64,000 nucleotides of DNA, from the NCBI GenBank assembly GCA_024304885.1, contig JALJOM010000003.1, positions 2,638,110 through 2,702,109 of the forward strand. The letters run 5' to 3'. A model generated the notes under the pieces. The model was given only the letters and a program-made list of their open reading frames with translations, did no database searches and was not told the origin of the DNA. Origin of the DNA: Beijerinckiaceae bacterium. Its GTDB lineage: Bacteria > Pseudomonadota > Alphaproteobacteria > Rhizobiales > Beijerinckiaceae. Shown piece by piece: positions 1 through 9,401 of the stretch. The stretch's first letter is position 1; each line of letters opens with the position of its first letter. A program made the translations under genes and the position numbers.

Positions 1-759
<759 letters not shown>

Positions 760-812
760 CTATCCTCCAGGTCGAGGCACAGTCGCCAGATTCGATCCAC
801 CCGACGAGCCGC

Positions 813-2165
813 ATGAAAAACGCTCCAGAACCGGCCGACGCAGGCGAGCGCCAGGAGAGCTTCCTCTGGCTCGCGATCCTCGCCCCGATCGTCGGCGCCT
901 ATGCGGGCTTTCTCGGCGCGGTCTTTCGCCTTGCGCTCGACGCGGCGGATCGCGCCCGGGGAGCGCTCGTCGTGTCCTCTCAGGCACATGGCGTCCTCGG
1001 AGTCGCGACAGTAGCCGTCGTCTGCGGGGGTGCCGCGGCGCTCGCGGCCTTCATCGTGCGCCGCTATTCCCCCTATGCCGGCGGGAGCGGCATTCCCCAT
1101 GTCGAGGCGGTGCTGCGCGGCCTGCTGCCGCAGACCTCGATCTTTCTCGTTCCGGTCAAGTTCCTCGGCGGGGTCCTCGCGATCGGCGCGGGCCTGGCGC
1201 TCGGCCGCGAGGGCCCGAGCGTGCAGATGGGCGCGACCATCTCCCATCTCATCGGGAAGGTGTTTCGCTGCAGCTTGGCGGATTGCAAGGCGCTGCTCGC
1301 CGCGGGCGCCGGAGCGGGCCTCGCCACGGCCTTCAATGCGCCGATCTCCGGGGCGATCTTCGTGCTCGAGGAGCTCGTCGGTCGTTTCGATCCGCGAATC
1401 GCGATCGCGGCACTCGCCGCCTCCGCCACCGCGATCTCGGTATCGCATCTCCTGCTCCCGAATGTGCCGGTCTTCGCGATTCTCCCCTTGCCCGCGCCGC
1501 CGCCCGAGGCCATGCCGCTCTGCATCCTGCTCGGCGCGGTCGCCGGGCTCCTCGGCATCCTCTACAATCGCATGCTGCTCGCGACGATTGCCGCGCTCCG
1601 CCGCATTCCGCCGGAGATTCACGCCGGCGTGATCGGAGCCTGCATCGGCGCGATCGCTTGGCTTGCGCCGAACCTCGTCGGCGGCGGTGAAGCAATCGCG
1701 GTCCAGGCGCTTTCCGGGGCCGGGACGCTGGCGATCATTCCGCTCGTCTTCCTGATCCGCGGCGTCATGAGCGTCTTTTCCTATGCCGCGGGGACTCCGG
1801 GCGGCATCTTCGCCCCGCTGCTGGCGCTCGGCGCGCATCTCGGCCTCGCCTTCGGCCTCGTCTGCGTCGCCTTGCTTCCGAGTCTCGGCTTCGATCCGCG
1901 CGGCTTCGCGGTGGTCGGGACAGCCGCGCTTTTCACGGCGGTGGTGCGCGCGCCGGTGACCGGCATCGTGCTCATCACCGAGATGACGGCCGACACGGCG
2001 ATGCTGCTCCCGATGCTCGGCGCCTGCTTCATGGCGATGCTGGTGCCGACCATGCTGCGCGACCCGCCGATCTACGATTCGCTGCGCGAGCTGACGATAG
2101 CACGCGACAAGGCGAGCGGCCCGGGTCCGGCGGCGGACAAGGCGAAGCGAGCGCCGCGACCATAG
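813..2165 (+). CDS. ClC-family chloride channel/antiporter
   Basis: Polytopic inner-membrane protein of the ClC family, 450 residues. The three anion-selectivity motifs are present: GSGIP at 91-95, GREGP at 131-135 with the gating glutamate E133, and GIFAP in the C-terminal half. The pair E186-E187 follows FNAPISG, where the internal proton glutamate of ClC exchangers lies, so an H+/Cl- antiporter is more likely than a passive channel. There is no C-terminal CBS pair. The frame is open back to 612, but the upstream part is not hydrophobic and overlaps the guaB start, so the ATG at 813 is chosen. A substrate other than chloride, such as fluoride or nitrate, cannot be excluded. Confidence 0.88.
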   Translation: MKNAPEPADAGERQESFLWLAILAPIVGAYAGFLGAVFRLALDAADRARGALVVSSQAHGVLGVATVAVVCGGAAALAAFIVRRYSPYAGGSGIPHVEAVLRGLLPQTSIFLVPVKFLGGVLAIGAGLALGREGPSVQMGATISHLIGKVFRCSLADCKALLAAGAGAGLATAFNAPISGAIFVLEELVGRFDPRIAIAALAASATAISVSHLLLPNVPVFAILPLPAPPPEAMPLCILLGAVAGLLGILYNRMLLATIAALRRIPPEIHAGVIGACIGAIAWLAPNLVGGGEAIAVQALSGAGTLAIIPLVFLIRGVMSVFSYAAGTPGGIFAPLLALGAHLGLAFGLVCVALLPSLGFDPRGFAVVGTAALFTAVVRAPVTGIVLITEMTADTAMLLPMLGACFMAMLVPTMLRDPPIYDSLRELTIARDKASGPGPAADKAKRAPRP

Positions 2166-3228
2166 CCCACGCGTCGAACGGGCTCAGAACACGAGGACCG
2201 CCGCGCGCAGAGCCATGACCAGCAGCACGACCGACGCCACCATGAAGATCGTGAAGCGCAACAGGATGATATTGACGAGGGCTTGCACGAGGCTGTGGGC
2301 GATGCGCAGCCCGACATAGGCCCAGGCGAGGGCGAGGTTCACACCGTCGCCAGCACCGAGCAAGGCCAAGGTCAGCGCCACCGCATAGAACAGCGTCGGC
2401 TGCTCCATGAGATGGTTGTAGTTGTCCGCCTTCCAGCGCACCTGCGGCGGGAGCAGCGCGTCGAACTCGGCCTTCGAATGGGTCGGGTCGAGGCCGACCC
2501 TGCCCTTCACGACAGCAGGAATGCGGGTCGCATAGAGCCAGGCCCACATGACGAAGGACCAGAGGACGAGCGTCACGACGGGCGCGAGGACGGGGCTGTG
2601 CAAGGGGGGCTCCTATAGGCGTTGCGAACGAAGGCTCGGATCGTGAGAGTTGCACCTTGTTCTGTTTCTTCCAACTCCCCCAATCGACGAGACCATGGTC
2701 TTTCACGACATGGACGGCGCCCGGACCCAGGCGATCGCAAAACAGAACGAGGTTGCTGCACGGCCACCTCGCATTCGGCGCCACGAGCCCATCGCAGTCG
2801 AGGAAATGCGCCACTTCCGCAATGTCTTGGGTACGTGGGTATTCCTGCACACGCTCGGCGTAGGAAAGCTGTCCGTAGCGGGATGTATCGAGGCCGAGCG
2901 CCACCAGATCCTGCAGCGTCGGAAGATGCAAAGTTTCGGATATCTCGACCCGCAATTCGTACAGACGGTAACGGACCTTCGACGGAAAGATCGGTTGCCC
3001 GCGGAGGAGATGAAAATACATCTCGGCAACGGCACCGTCGCGATCGAGGGAGGTGTAGAGGACGTCGAAGGTGCCGTCGTCCCAGCGTCCTCCGGACGCG
3101 CTACACTGGCGAGGATCCCGGCCCTCCCTCACAACGCGCCAGACCAGACCCTCGAATGACGCACGGCGAAGTGGTTCGAGAGCGTCGATGAGGCGATTGT
3201 CGCGTGGCGCGAATCCCGCACCGGCCAC
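2029..3228 (-). CDS. RES-domain toxin-like protein with out-of-frame 3' extension
   Basis: The first roughly 200 residues are a RES domain, the NAD+-degrading toxin fold of Xre-RES toxin-antitoxin pairs. The R, E and S positions of the family can be seen around GLVWRVV/GGRW, AVAEMYFH and WPCSNLVLF. The GTG start at 3228 directly follows the TAA of the antitoxin (TAAGTG), so the two are translationally coupled. Family members usually end soon after the VDWGSWKK segment, reached here near 2665. This frame instead stays open to 2029 across the whole MAPEG gene in another frame. Residues after about 195 are Arg/Pro-rich shadow sequence, so the natural stop codon was probably lost or displaced by an indel. 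Confidence 0.68.
   Translation of the reverse strand: MAGAGFAPRDNRLIDALEPLRRASFEGLVWRVVREGRDPRQCSASGGRWDDGTFDVLYTSLDRDGAVAEMYFHLLRGQPIFPSKVRYRLYELRVEISETLHLPTLQDLVALGLDTSRYGQLSYAERVQEYPRTQDIAEVAHFLDCDGLVAPNARWPCSNLVLFCDRLGPGAVHVVKDHGLVDWGSWKKQNKVQLSRSEPSFATPIGAPLAQPRPRARRDARPLVLRHVGLALCDPHSCCREGQGRPRPDPFEGRVRRAAPAAGALEGGQLQPSHGAADAVLCGGADLGLARCWRRCEPRPRLGLCRAAHRPQPRASPRQYHPVALHDLHGGVGRAAGHGSARGGPRVLSPFDAWAMVAALASPCPPPDPGRSPCRVLSSARAANRRSAGRAAWSAPASP
2184..2603 (-). CDS. MAPEG family membrane protein
   Basis: Small integral membrane protein of 139 residues with four predicted hydrophobic segments. It matches the MAPEG superfamily (membrane-associated proteins in eicosanoid and glutathione metabolism) through the YNHLMEQPTLFYA segment after the first loop and the RIAHSLVQ segment. 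Bacterial members may act on glutathione, but no substrate can be read from the sequence. The start is TTG at 2603, preceded by AGGAG at a 6-base spacing; it falls inside the long 3' extension of the RES-domain frame read on the same strand. It is convergent with the ClC gene, 18 bp apart. Confidence 0.72.
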   Translation of the reverse strand: MHSPVLAPVVTLVLWSFVMWAWLYATRIPAVVKGRVGLDPTHSKAEFDALLPPQVRWKADNYNHLMEQPTLFYAVALTLALLGAGDGVNLALAWAYVGLRIAHSLVQALVNIILLRFTIFMVASVVLLVMALRAAVLVF

Positions 3229-3645
3229 TTACAGGAAAACCCCGGTGTCCAAGCGCTCGAGGACGCGCAAGACCTCGATCGCCTTGCCGTCGTGAATGAG
3301 GTCGATGGCGCGCTGCCCGTCGAGCTGCGGATGCCTTGCGTAGAGCCAGCTCCGAATCTCCTCCGGCGCGTAATATTCCTGAAGCCTGCCGACGATGTAG
3401 TGGAGATCGGAGAGGAGGAGCTCGTTGCGCGGGTGCGGCTTCGTGGAGCCCGCCTTCCATCGCGACACCGTCGCTTTCGACACGTTCGTGATATTGGCGA
3501 TATCGGTGCCCTTCAGGCCACCGAGCTCCTCGAGTTCGCCGAGATAGCGCGCAACGGCTCCTTGCCGCACCGGTCTCGCTTCAGAGCCGCCCTGCTTCAC
3601 TGGCTCGCCGTCATGCGCGCGCGACTGGCTGGACCGGGGTGACAT
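3229..3645 (-). CDS. Xre-family antitoxin of the RES pair
   Basis: 138-residue cytosolic protein with a helix-turn-helix (GTDIANITNVSKATVSRWKAG) followed by the C-terminal toxin-binding region typical of Xre antitoxins that pair with RES toxins (LLLSDLHYIVGRLQEYYAPEE onward, ending near VLERLDTGVFL). It should neutralise the downstream RES protein and repress its own promoter. The ATG at 3645 gives the start MSPRSSQSR; the frame is open further upstream, but that part reads like promoter DNA. It abuts the toxin with no gap. Confidence 0.8.
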   Translation of the reverse strand: MSPRSSQSRAHDGEPVKQGGSEARPVRQGAVARYLGELEELGGLKGTDIANITNVSKATVSRWKAGSTKPHPRNELLLSDLHYIVGRLQEYYAPEEIRSWLYARHPQLDGQRAIDLIHDGKAIEVLRVLERLDTGVFL

Positions 3646-3848
3646 CTCAGACCCAATTACGAGTTCGTTTCGAGATTTTAAGCTATGAAACACAAATGCA
3701 AAAATCAAGGAGGCCCCGCCACCGCAAAGCAAATCCGCGACATGAGCACGGCGCCCCGGGTCCGCGCCGACTCGCGCCTTTTCGTTTGCGGACCGAGCCG
3801 AAGCCCGCCATATAGCCCGCTCGAGGCCCCCTCCCGACCAGAAGAGCC

Positions 3849-4907
3849 ATGTCCGAAGGAAAAGTCCCCGTCACCGTGCTCACCGGCTATCTCGGCGCCG
3901 GCAAGACGACGCTCCTCAACCGGATCCTCTCCGAGGATCACGGCCACAAGTTCGCGGTCATCGTGAACGAGTTCGGCGAGATCGGCATCGACAACGACCT
4001 CGTCGTCGGCGCCGACGAGGAAGTCTTCGAGATGAACAACGGCTGCGTCTGCTGCACCGTGCGCGGCGACCTCATCCGCATCATCGAAGGGCTCATGAAG
4101 CGCAAGGGCAAGTTCGACGCCATCATCGTCGAGACGACGGGCCTCGCCGACCCCGCCCCGGTCGCGCAGACCTTCTTCGTCGATGCCGACGTGAAGGACG
4201 CCGTGAAGCTCGACGCGGTCGTCACCGTCGCCGACGCGCGCTGGCTCCAGGACCGGCTCCGGGACGCGCCGGAGGCCAAGAACCAGATCGCGTTCGCCGA
4301 CGTGATCCTCCTCAACAAGACGGATCTCGTGAGCGAGGCCGAGCTCGCCGCGATCGAGGCCCGGATCCGCGCGATCAACCCTTATGCGGCGCTCCACAAG
4401 ACAGTGAACTGCGCCGTGGCGCTCGACGCCGTGCTCGGCCGCAACGCCTTCGACCTCGAGCGCATCCTCGCGATCGAGCCGGGCTTCCTCGAGGTCGAGG
4501 AGCACCACGGCCATGACGATCACGACCACCACGGGCACGACCACCACGGGCACGAACATGGGCACGATCACCACACCCACGAGACCCACGGCCCGAAGCA
4601 CTATCACGACGAGGACATGCAGTCGGTCGCGCTGACCCTCGAAGGCGAGCTCGACGCGGAAAAATTCGTGCCCTGGCTCAACAGCTACATTCAGGCCGAA
4701 GGGGCCTCGATCCTGCGCTCGAAAGGGATCGTCGCCCTCGAGGGCGAGCCGCAACGCTTCGTCTTCCAAGGCGTCCACATGATCCTGAACGGAGATCTCC
4801 AGCGCGAATGGAAGGAGGGCGAGAAGCGCGTGAGCCGGATCGTCTTCATCGGCCGCAACCTGAAGCGCGACGAGATCGAGCGCGGGTTTCTCGCCTGCGC
4901 GGCGTGA
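3849..4907 (+). CDS. CobW/COG0523 family GTPase (metallochaperone)
   Basis: G3E-family GTPase of 352 residues. The Walker A motif GYLGAGKTT is at about 13-21, the signature metal site GCVCC (C66, C68, C69) is present, and ETTGLADPAP corresponds to the switch region. A His/Asp-rich segment at about 217-260 can bind several Zn, Ni or Co ions, and the CobW C-terminal domain follows. Members deliver metals to target proteins, often zinc under limitation. The following WD40 gene starts 5 bases after its stop, so the two are co-transcribed. The histidine stretch is a run of simple HGHDHH-type repeats. Confidence 0.9.
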   Translation: MSEGKVPVTVLTGYLGAGKTTLLNRILSEDHGHKFAVIVNEFGEIGIDNDLVVGADEEVFEMNNGCVCCTVRGDLIRIIEGLMKRKGKFDAIIVETTGLADPAPVAQTFFVDADVKDAVKLDAVVTVADARWLQDRLRDAPEAKNQIAFADVILLNKTDLVSEAELAAIEARIRAINPYAALHKTVNCAVALDAVLGRNAFDLERILAIEPGFLEVEEHHGHDDHDHHGHDHHGHEHGHDHHTHETHGPKHYHDEDMQSVALTLEGELDAEKFVPWLNSYIQAEGASILRSKGIVALEGEPQRFVFQGVHMILNGDLQREWKEGEKRVSRIVFIGRNLKRDEIERGFLACAA

Positions 4908-4912
4908 GGCGC

Positions 4913-5911
4913 ATGGCCGATCCGATTACCTCCCTCACCGAACGTGTCACCCCGATCGAGGCCGGCGCGCCGGTGACGGCCGCGGCCTTTCTCGGCGCGA
5001 TGCCCGCCCTCGCTCTCGGCGACGGATCCATCCTGCTCGGGCCAGCCGACTCCGGGACGCGCATCCCCGCGCATCCCGATGCCGCGATCCTCGTCGCGGC
5101 GCTCGCCGGGAAGGACCTCGCCTCGGGCGGCGACGACGGACGCGTGGTGCTCACTTGCGCCGACGGCACCACGCGCGAGATCGCCCACGAGAAAGGCAAA
5201 TGGATCGACGCGCTCGCCGGACGCGACGACGGTGCGCTCGCCTGGTCGGCCGGAAAGACGGTGCGCGCTCGCGACCCCAAGGGCGAGATCAAGACCTTCT
5301 CGGCACCTTCGACCGTGCGGGGATTATCCTTTCTGCCGAAGGGCTATCGGGTTGCGATCGCCCACTACAACGGCGCGACGCTCTGGTTCCCCAACACCGC
5401 GGCCGCCCCCGAGACCTTCGCATGGAAGGGCTCGCATCTCGACGTCACGGCCTCGCCCGACGGGCGCTTCCTCGTGACCTCGATGCAGGAGAATGCGCTG
5501 CACGGCTGGCGCCTCGCCGACCGGAAGGACATGCGCATGAGCGGCTATCCGGCGAAGGCTCGGTCGATTTCCTGGACCTTCGACGGGCACTGGCTCGCGA
5601 CCTCGGGCGCGGAGGCCGCGATCCTGTGGCCGTTCAAGGACAAGGACGGACCGATGCAGAAGACGCCGCTGGAGCTCGGCGGCAGGCGCGCCCGGGTCAC
5701 TTGCGTCGCGTGCCATCCGAAGGCGCCGGTCGTTGCGCAAGGCTATGACGACGGCTGCGTGCTGCTCTGCCGCGTGACCGACGGAGCCGAGATCCTCGTG
5801 CGGCCGAGCGCCGAGGCGGCCGTCACGGCGCTCGCCTGGGACGAGCCGGGACAAAGCCTGCTCTTCGGCGATCATGCCGGGCAGGCGGGCCTTCTCGCCC
5901 TGCCGGCCTGA
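4913..5911 (+). CDS. WD40 repeat protein, partner of the CobW GTPase
   Basis: 332-residue protein with a beta-propeller pattern: repeated blocks ending in phrases such as DLASGGDDGRVVLT, VAIAHYNGATLWF, HWLATSGAEAAILWP and VVAQGYDDGCVLL. No signal peptide is visible, so it is probably cytosolic. It starts 5 bases after the stop of the COG0523 GTPase. This gene pair is common in Hyphomicrobiales and suggests a scaffold or client-recognition role in metal delivery, which is inference. The frame is open upstream of 4913, but that part overlaps the GTPase in another frame. Confidence 0.78.
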   Translation: MADPITSLTERVTPIEAGAPVTAAAFLGAMPALALGDGSILLGPADSGTRIPAHPDAAILVAALAGKDLASGGDDGRVVLTCADGTTREIAHEKGKWIDALAGRDDGALAWSAGKTVRARDPKGEIKTFSAPSTVRGLSFLPKGYRVAIAHYNGATLWFPNTAAAPETFAWKGSHLDVTASPDGRFLVTSMQENALHGWRLADRKDMRMSGYPAKARSISWTFDGHWLATSGAEAAILWPFKDKDGPMQKTPLELGGRRARVTCVACHPKAPVVAQGYDDGCVLLCRVTDGAEILVRPSAEAAVTALAWDEPGQSLLFGDHAGQAGLLALPA

Positions 5912-6003
5912 TCCCGGCCGAGTCGACGCCTGTCCCTTGAACGTCGAGGCGCGAAGGTAGAAAAAGCCCTCGATCCAGCTCCACTGCCGAAAGCGCATTC
6001 TCC

Positions 6004-6765
6004 ATGAAGCTCGCCGATGTCCGCGCCAGGGCCTTTGCCATGCCGCTGAACGCCCCGTCCTATCCGCCGGGGCCCTATCGCTATGCCGACCGCGAGCATT
6101 TCGTCATAGCTTATCGCACCGATCGCGACCGCCTCCGGGCCATCGTTCCCGAGCCGCTCGTGCCCGCCGGCGACCTCGTCGAGCTCGAGTTCGTGCGCTC
6201 GCCCGATTCGACCGGATTCGGCCCCTACATTCGCTGCGGCCAGAGAATTCCGGTGGTGCTTCATGGCGAGCCCGGAATTTTCGTCCACGCAATGTATCTC
6301 GACAACGGGGCACCCATCTCGGGCGGGCGCGAGATCTGGGGCTTTCCGCAACTCTTGGCGAAGCCCGCGCTCTATACCGAGAGCGAGGTCCTCGTCGGTA
6401 CCTTGCACGCGGGATCGCAGCTCTGCGCGGTCGGGTCCATGGGATACAAGCACGCGAGCCTCGAAGCCGAGCCGGTCCTGGCTTCGCTCGCAATGCCCAA
6501 TTATCTCGTCAAGATCATACCGCATGTCGACGGCTCGGCGCGGGTCTGCGAGCTTGTCCGCTATGCCTACAAGGACGTGACGCTGCGGGGCGCCTGGAGC
6601 GGTCCGGCGGCACTTCAGCTCTTCGATCACGTCATGGCGAACGTGGCGCGCCTTCCCGTGCTCGAGGTGCGAGGCGCCACGCATTTCGTCGCCGACCTCA
6701 CCCTCGGACTCGGCGAGGTCGTGCTCGACTACCTCGCGTCTGCTGCGGACGACGCGGTGTCATGA
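6004..6765 (+). CDS. Acetoacetate decarboxylase-like protein lacking the Schiff-base lysine
   Basis: 253 residues, matching the acetoacetate decarboxylase superfamily over its whole length (start PPGPYRYADREHFVIAY, core GREIWGFP). In characterised decarboxylases GFP is followed by two lysines, one forming the Schiff base and the other lowering its pKa. Here the sequence is GFPQLLAKP, with Gln116 and Leu117 in those positions; the nearest lysine is K120. Classical acetoacetate decarboxylation by this protein is therefore doubtful. The superfamily also contains aldolase-dehydratase-like members of other function. It is monocistronic, with a weak ribosome site before the ATG at 6004. Confidence 0.75.
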   Translation: MKLADVRARAFAMPLNAPSYPPGPYRYADREHFVIAYRTDRDRLRAIVPEPLVPAGDLVELEFVRSPDSTGFGPYIRCGQRIPVVLHGEPGIFVHAMYLDNGAPISGGREIWGFPQLLAKPALYTESEVLVGTLHAGSQLCAVGSMGYKHASLEAEPVLASLAMPNYLVKIIPHVDGSARVCELVRYAYKDVTLRGAWSGPAALQLFDHVMANVARLPVLEVRGATHFVADLTLGLGEVVLDYLASAADDAVS

Positions 6766-7441
6766 ACGAGTCGACATCGTCCATTTGATCTACCGGCACA
6801 AGGGCACCGAGGGCCACGCACGCGACTAGGAGGTTTCCGGCACCTCGATGCGCGATCATCGGGATTCCGGCCACGAGGACACGCGGCGGTGCTTCTCGCC
6901 GCCGCGATTGTTTCCTCGATAGGAGTGACCCCCTAGCGGTCAGTTTCTTGCTGGCACTCGGCCGCGGGCTGAACTGCTACGTACTCGTGTGGGGATCTGG
7001 TGTACCATTTTTCCGCCTCGGATAACCGCTACGCCAGCCGAACGATCTCGCTTCTCGTGACATGTATGATCGTAGTGACAATTCGGTTGCCCCGGTCGAG
7101 CAAACGAGGGCCGCTGGCGACCATGTAGTGGCAATCCAGCACATCGCAACAGCCGCCGATACGGTGCTCGTCGCAGCAGGTAGATTGGCTCAACACGGCG
7201 ACATCGCAAAACGAAATTGCGACGAAACACGAATGTAGAGCTGCTTTCCGATTCGATCGGATCGGAAAGCGCTCTGGATCACGACGACTTTGGATCGAAT
7301 CGATCCAAAGTCATCGTGATCGATTGCAAAAGCTCAGAGCGGGATAGGCAGATAAGTCTACGCAATCTGCGTAAACGCGATTGCGCCGGAAACCGCTGTA
7401 CGCTTTTCCTCATCCCGCTCCAGCCGCGTCGTACGAGATCC
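6766..7441. other. Long intergenic region with palindromic elements
   Basis: This 676-bp stretch has no convincing gene. Its 5' half (6766-7200) shows nothing recognisable apart from a short direct continuation of the decarboxylase 3' end. Its 3' half (about 7204-7428) is filled by two adjacent members of the dispersed palindromic family listed separately. Short frames on both strands lack a codon pattern and ribosome sites. Confidence 0.6.
7204..7428. repeat. Dispersed palindromic element, copy 1 (compound)
   Basis: Contains TTTCCGATTCGATCGGAAA-type dyad symmetry around 7244-7268, then TTTGGATCGAATCGATCCAAA at about 7289-7309, then a block opening AGAGCGGGAT near 7336 and closing with CGCTTTTCCTCATCCCGCTC near 7399-7423. 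The same blocks recur at 24211, 27880, 31329, 39763 and 41264 in different combinations, so this is a modular repeat family and not a single terminator. Confidence 0.75.
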
Positions 7442-8893
7442 TCAGCTCGTCAGTCGATCGAGCGGCACCGCGAGATGGACCGTCAGTCCCTCGGAATTCC
7501 ATTCATGAGATATTTTTCCGCCGAGCTGGCCCGTCACTGTCAGCCTGGTCAGCACCGAACCGAATCCTTCGCTCTCAGGAAGCCCGCCGACCACTGGCCC
7601 GCCCCGTTCGCGCCAAGCCAGGAGAAGCTCGCCGTCTCCCAGGGTCCACGACACATCGACCACCCCATCCTGGGACGACAAAGCGCCGTGCTTGGCTGCA
7701 TTCGTCAACATTTCATGGACGAAAAGCGCCACGCTCGTGACGGCAGCGCCGTGAATGGCAACCTCTGGCCCCTGAATGACGACCGAGCCGTGGTCTTCGG
7801 TCACAAAAGGCCCGAGGATCGTCTCGACCAGAGCGGCGAGGGTCGTTGCTTTCTGCCCTGACCTTACTTCGTCCTCGTCGAGGTCGGGAAGCGTCAGCTC
7901 GTGCGCGCGCGCGAGCGCGGCCAATCGCACTCGAACCGAATCGGCGAGGTCTCTCGGCGTTGCAGCAGAGCGCGCATTGAGCGAAACCACACCACTCGCA
8001 AGAGTGAAGAGATTCTTGATGCGGTGGCACATCTCCTTCACGAGAAGGCGCCGCTTCGCCTCGGCCTGTCGGCGTTCGGTGATATCGCGTGCGATTTTCG
8101 AGGCACCGACGATTCGGCCGTCGCCGCTTCTGATCGGCGAGACAGTCATCCAGACGTCGACGAGAGTGCCGTCCTTGCGGCGCCGAAGGGTCTCGTAAGG
8201 CGCGACACGCTCGCCTCGCCGAACCTGGTCGATGATTCGCGTCTCCTCATCACACAGGCCGGGCGGTATGATGACGAGGATGGGCTTGCCGATCATCTCG
8301 GCGGCGGAATAGCCGAACAGGCGCTCGGCGCCAGCATTCCAGGTCGTCACGATCCCTTCGAGAGTCTTGCTAACGATGGCTTCGTCGGACGATTCGACAA
8401 TGGCCGACAACCAGCGCGAAAAATACTCGGCCTTCTTTCTTTCGCTGATATCGACCAGGGTGTTGATGCCGCCGCACAGCATACCCGACGAGTCCCACAA
8501 GGGTGTGGGATAGGCGAGAAACGGGATGCGGGTCCCGTCCGGACGTTCGGCAATCGCCTCCGCGCCGACAATCGCCCTTTGCTCTTTCAAGGCGGTCGCC
8601 ATGGGACATTCCTCATGCGCCATAGGCCTACCGTCCGGCCAATAGAGGCGCCAGGAGCCGCACCAGGCGCTCGAACCGATCTCCGGGCGGCACCCCCAGA
8701 GCTCGGCCGCCGCTTCGTTGAAATAGGTGATCAGGCCCATCGCGTCGGTCGTATAGACCGCCGTCGGAAGCGCTTGAAGCAACGCGGCAGGTCTGACTTC
8801 GGTCATGTCTGGAGGCGGATCCGCCGGATGAGCGGACACCGCCTCGAAAGGAGGCACAACAGCCACGCTGTCGCCAGCAAGCAAAGTGTACAT
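7442..8893 (-). CDS. PAS-domain HWE-family sensor histidine kinase
   Basis: 483 residues with two PAS domains (about 30-150 and 155-275, the second ending in the PAC-like GRIVGASKIARDITERR) and an HWE-type kinase module. The phospho-accepting H290 lies in EMCHRIKNLF, the N box is EMLTNAAKHGAL, and WRERGG supplies the WxExxG of the HWE class. There is no transmembrane segment, so it is a soluble sensor of light, redox or a small ligand. No response regulator is adjacent, so it is an orphan. The ATG at 8893 is preceded by GAGGA at 6-base spacing; an in-frame ATG at 8920 has a weaker site. Confidence 0.85.
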   Translation of the reverse strand: MYTLLAGDSVAVVPPFEAVSAHPADPPPDMTEVRPAALLQALPTAVYTTDAMGLITYFNEAAAELWGCRPEIGSSAWCGSWRLYWPDGRPMAHEECPMATALKEQRAIVGAEAIAERPDGTRIPFLAYPTPLWDSSGMLCGGINTLVDISERKKAEYFSRWLSAIVESSDEAIVSKTLEGIVTTWNAGAERLFGYSAAEMIGKPILVIIPPGLCDEETRIIDQVRRGERVAPYETLRRRKDGTLVDVWMTVSPIRSGDGRIVGASKIARDITERRQAEAKRRLLVKEMCHRIKNLFTLASGVVSLNARSAATPRDLADSVRVRLAALARAHELTLPDLDEDEVRSGQKATTLAALVETILGPFVTEDHGSVVIQGPEVAIHGAAVTSVALFVHEMLTNAAKHGALSSQDGVVDVSWTLGDGELLLAWRERGGPVVGGLPESEGFGSVLTRLTVTGQLGGKISHEWNSEGLTVHLAVPLDRLTS

Positions 8894-9401
8894 CGAATGT
8901 CCTCGACGAGAGCTTCGCATCGAGCATCTTCGAGCGAACGAACACCGGTCGATGTCGCGAAAATGCGACTAAACAAGCATATAGGCCGGGTCCGACGCGA
9001 ACGGATCGGATCGCGTCCTGGACTTTTCCTTTTTACCTGCATTTGAACGATTCACGAAGGCCATCGTTCCGACCCTTTGACTTGGTAGGTATGGGTACGC
9101 TCGAGCTTGTTTCTCCGAGGCTGGCCAAAGGATCGAAAACAACGATTTCTTCAACATGGAAGGGACCGGACCGCGCTGCCGGAGACAAATTCGGGTCCTG
9201 TGGATCCGATCGCCGGTTCCAGCCAAAACCACCGGAAATCCGGGGTGTAGGCGAACAAAGGCTCGCATGTACGGCGTTTCGAGCAACCCCCCACGAGATC
9301 GCTCGGAAATACTGGATTTCTCTTCGGCCCGGGTCAGGCGCAGAACCAGGACGCTGGCGGTCGCGGCGACCTGGTCGAGATCTGCAATGGGCTGCTCGCG
9401 A
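8894..9401. other. Intergenic region without a recognisable gene
   Basis: About 508 bp between the histidine kinase start and the mcl stop. Both flanking genes are on the minus strand, so it holds the kinase promoter near 8900-9050 and the 3' end of the serine-cycle operon. No strong hairpin with a T tract, repeat copy or family-like reading frame was found. Frames crossing it continue into the antisense of mcl. Confidence 0.5.

Noticed and set aside
4500-4600. Tandem CACGAC-type repeats
   Set aside because: They encode the His-rich loop of the CobW GTPase, not a CRISPR or VNTR locus outside a gene.
7204-7428. Possible CRISPR or integron attC array
   Set aside because: Units are palindromic but unequal, without regular spacers, cas genes or an integrase.
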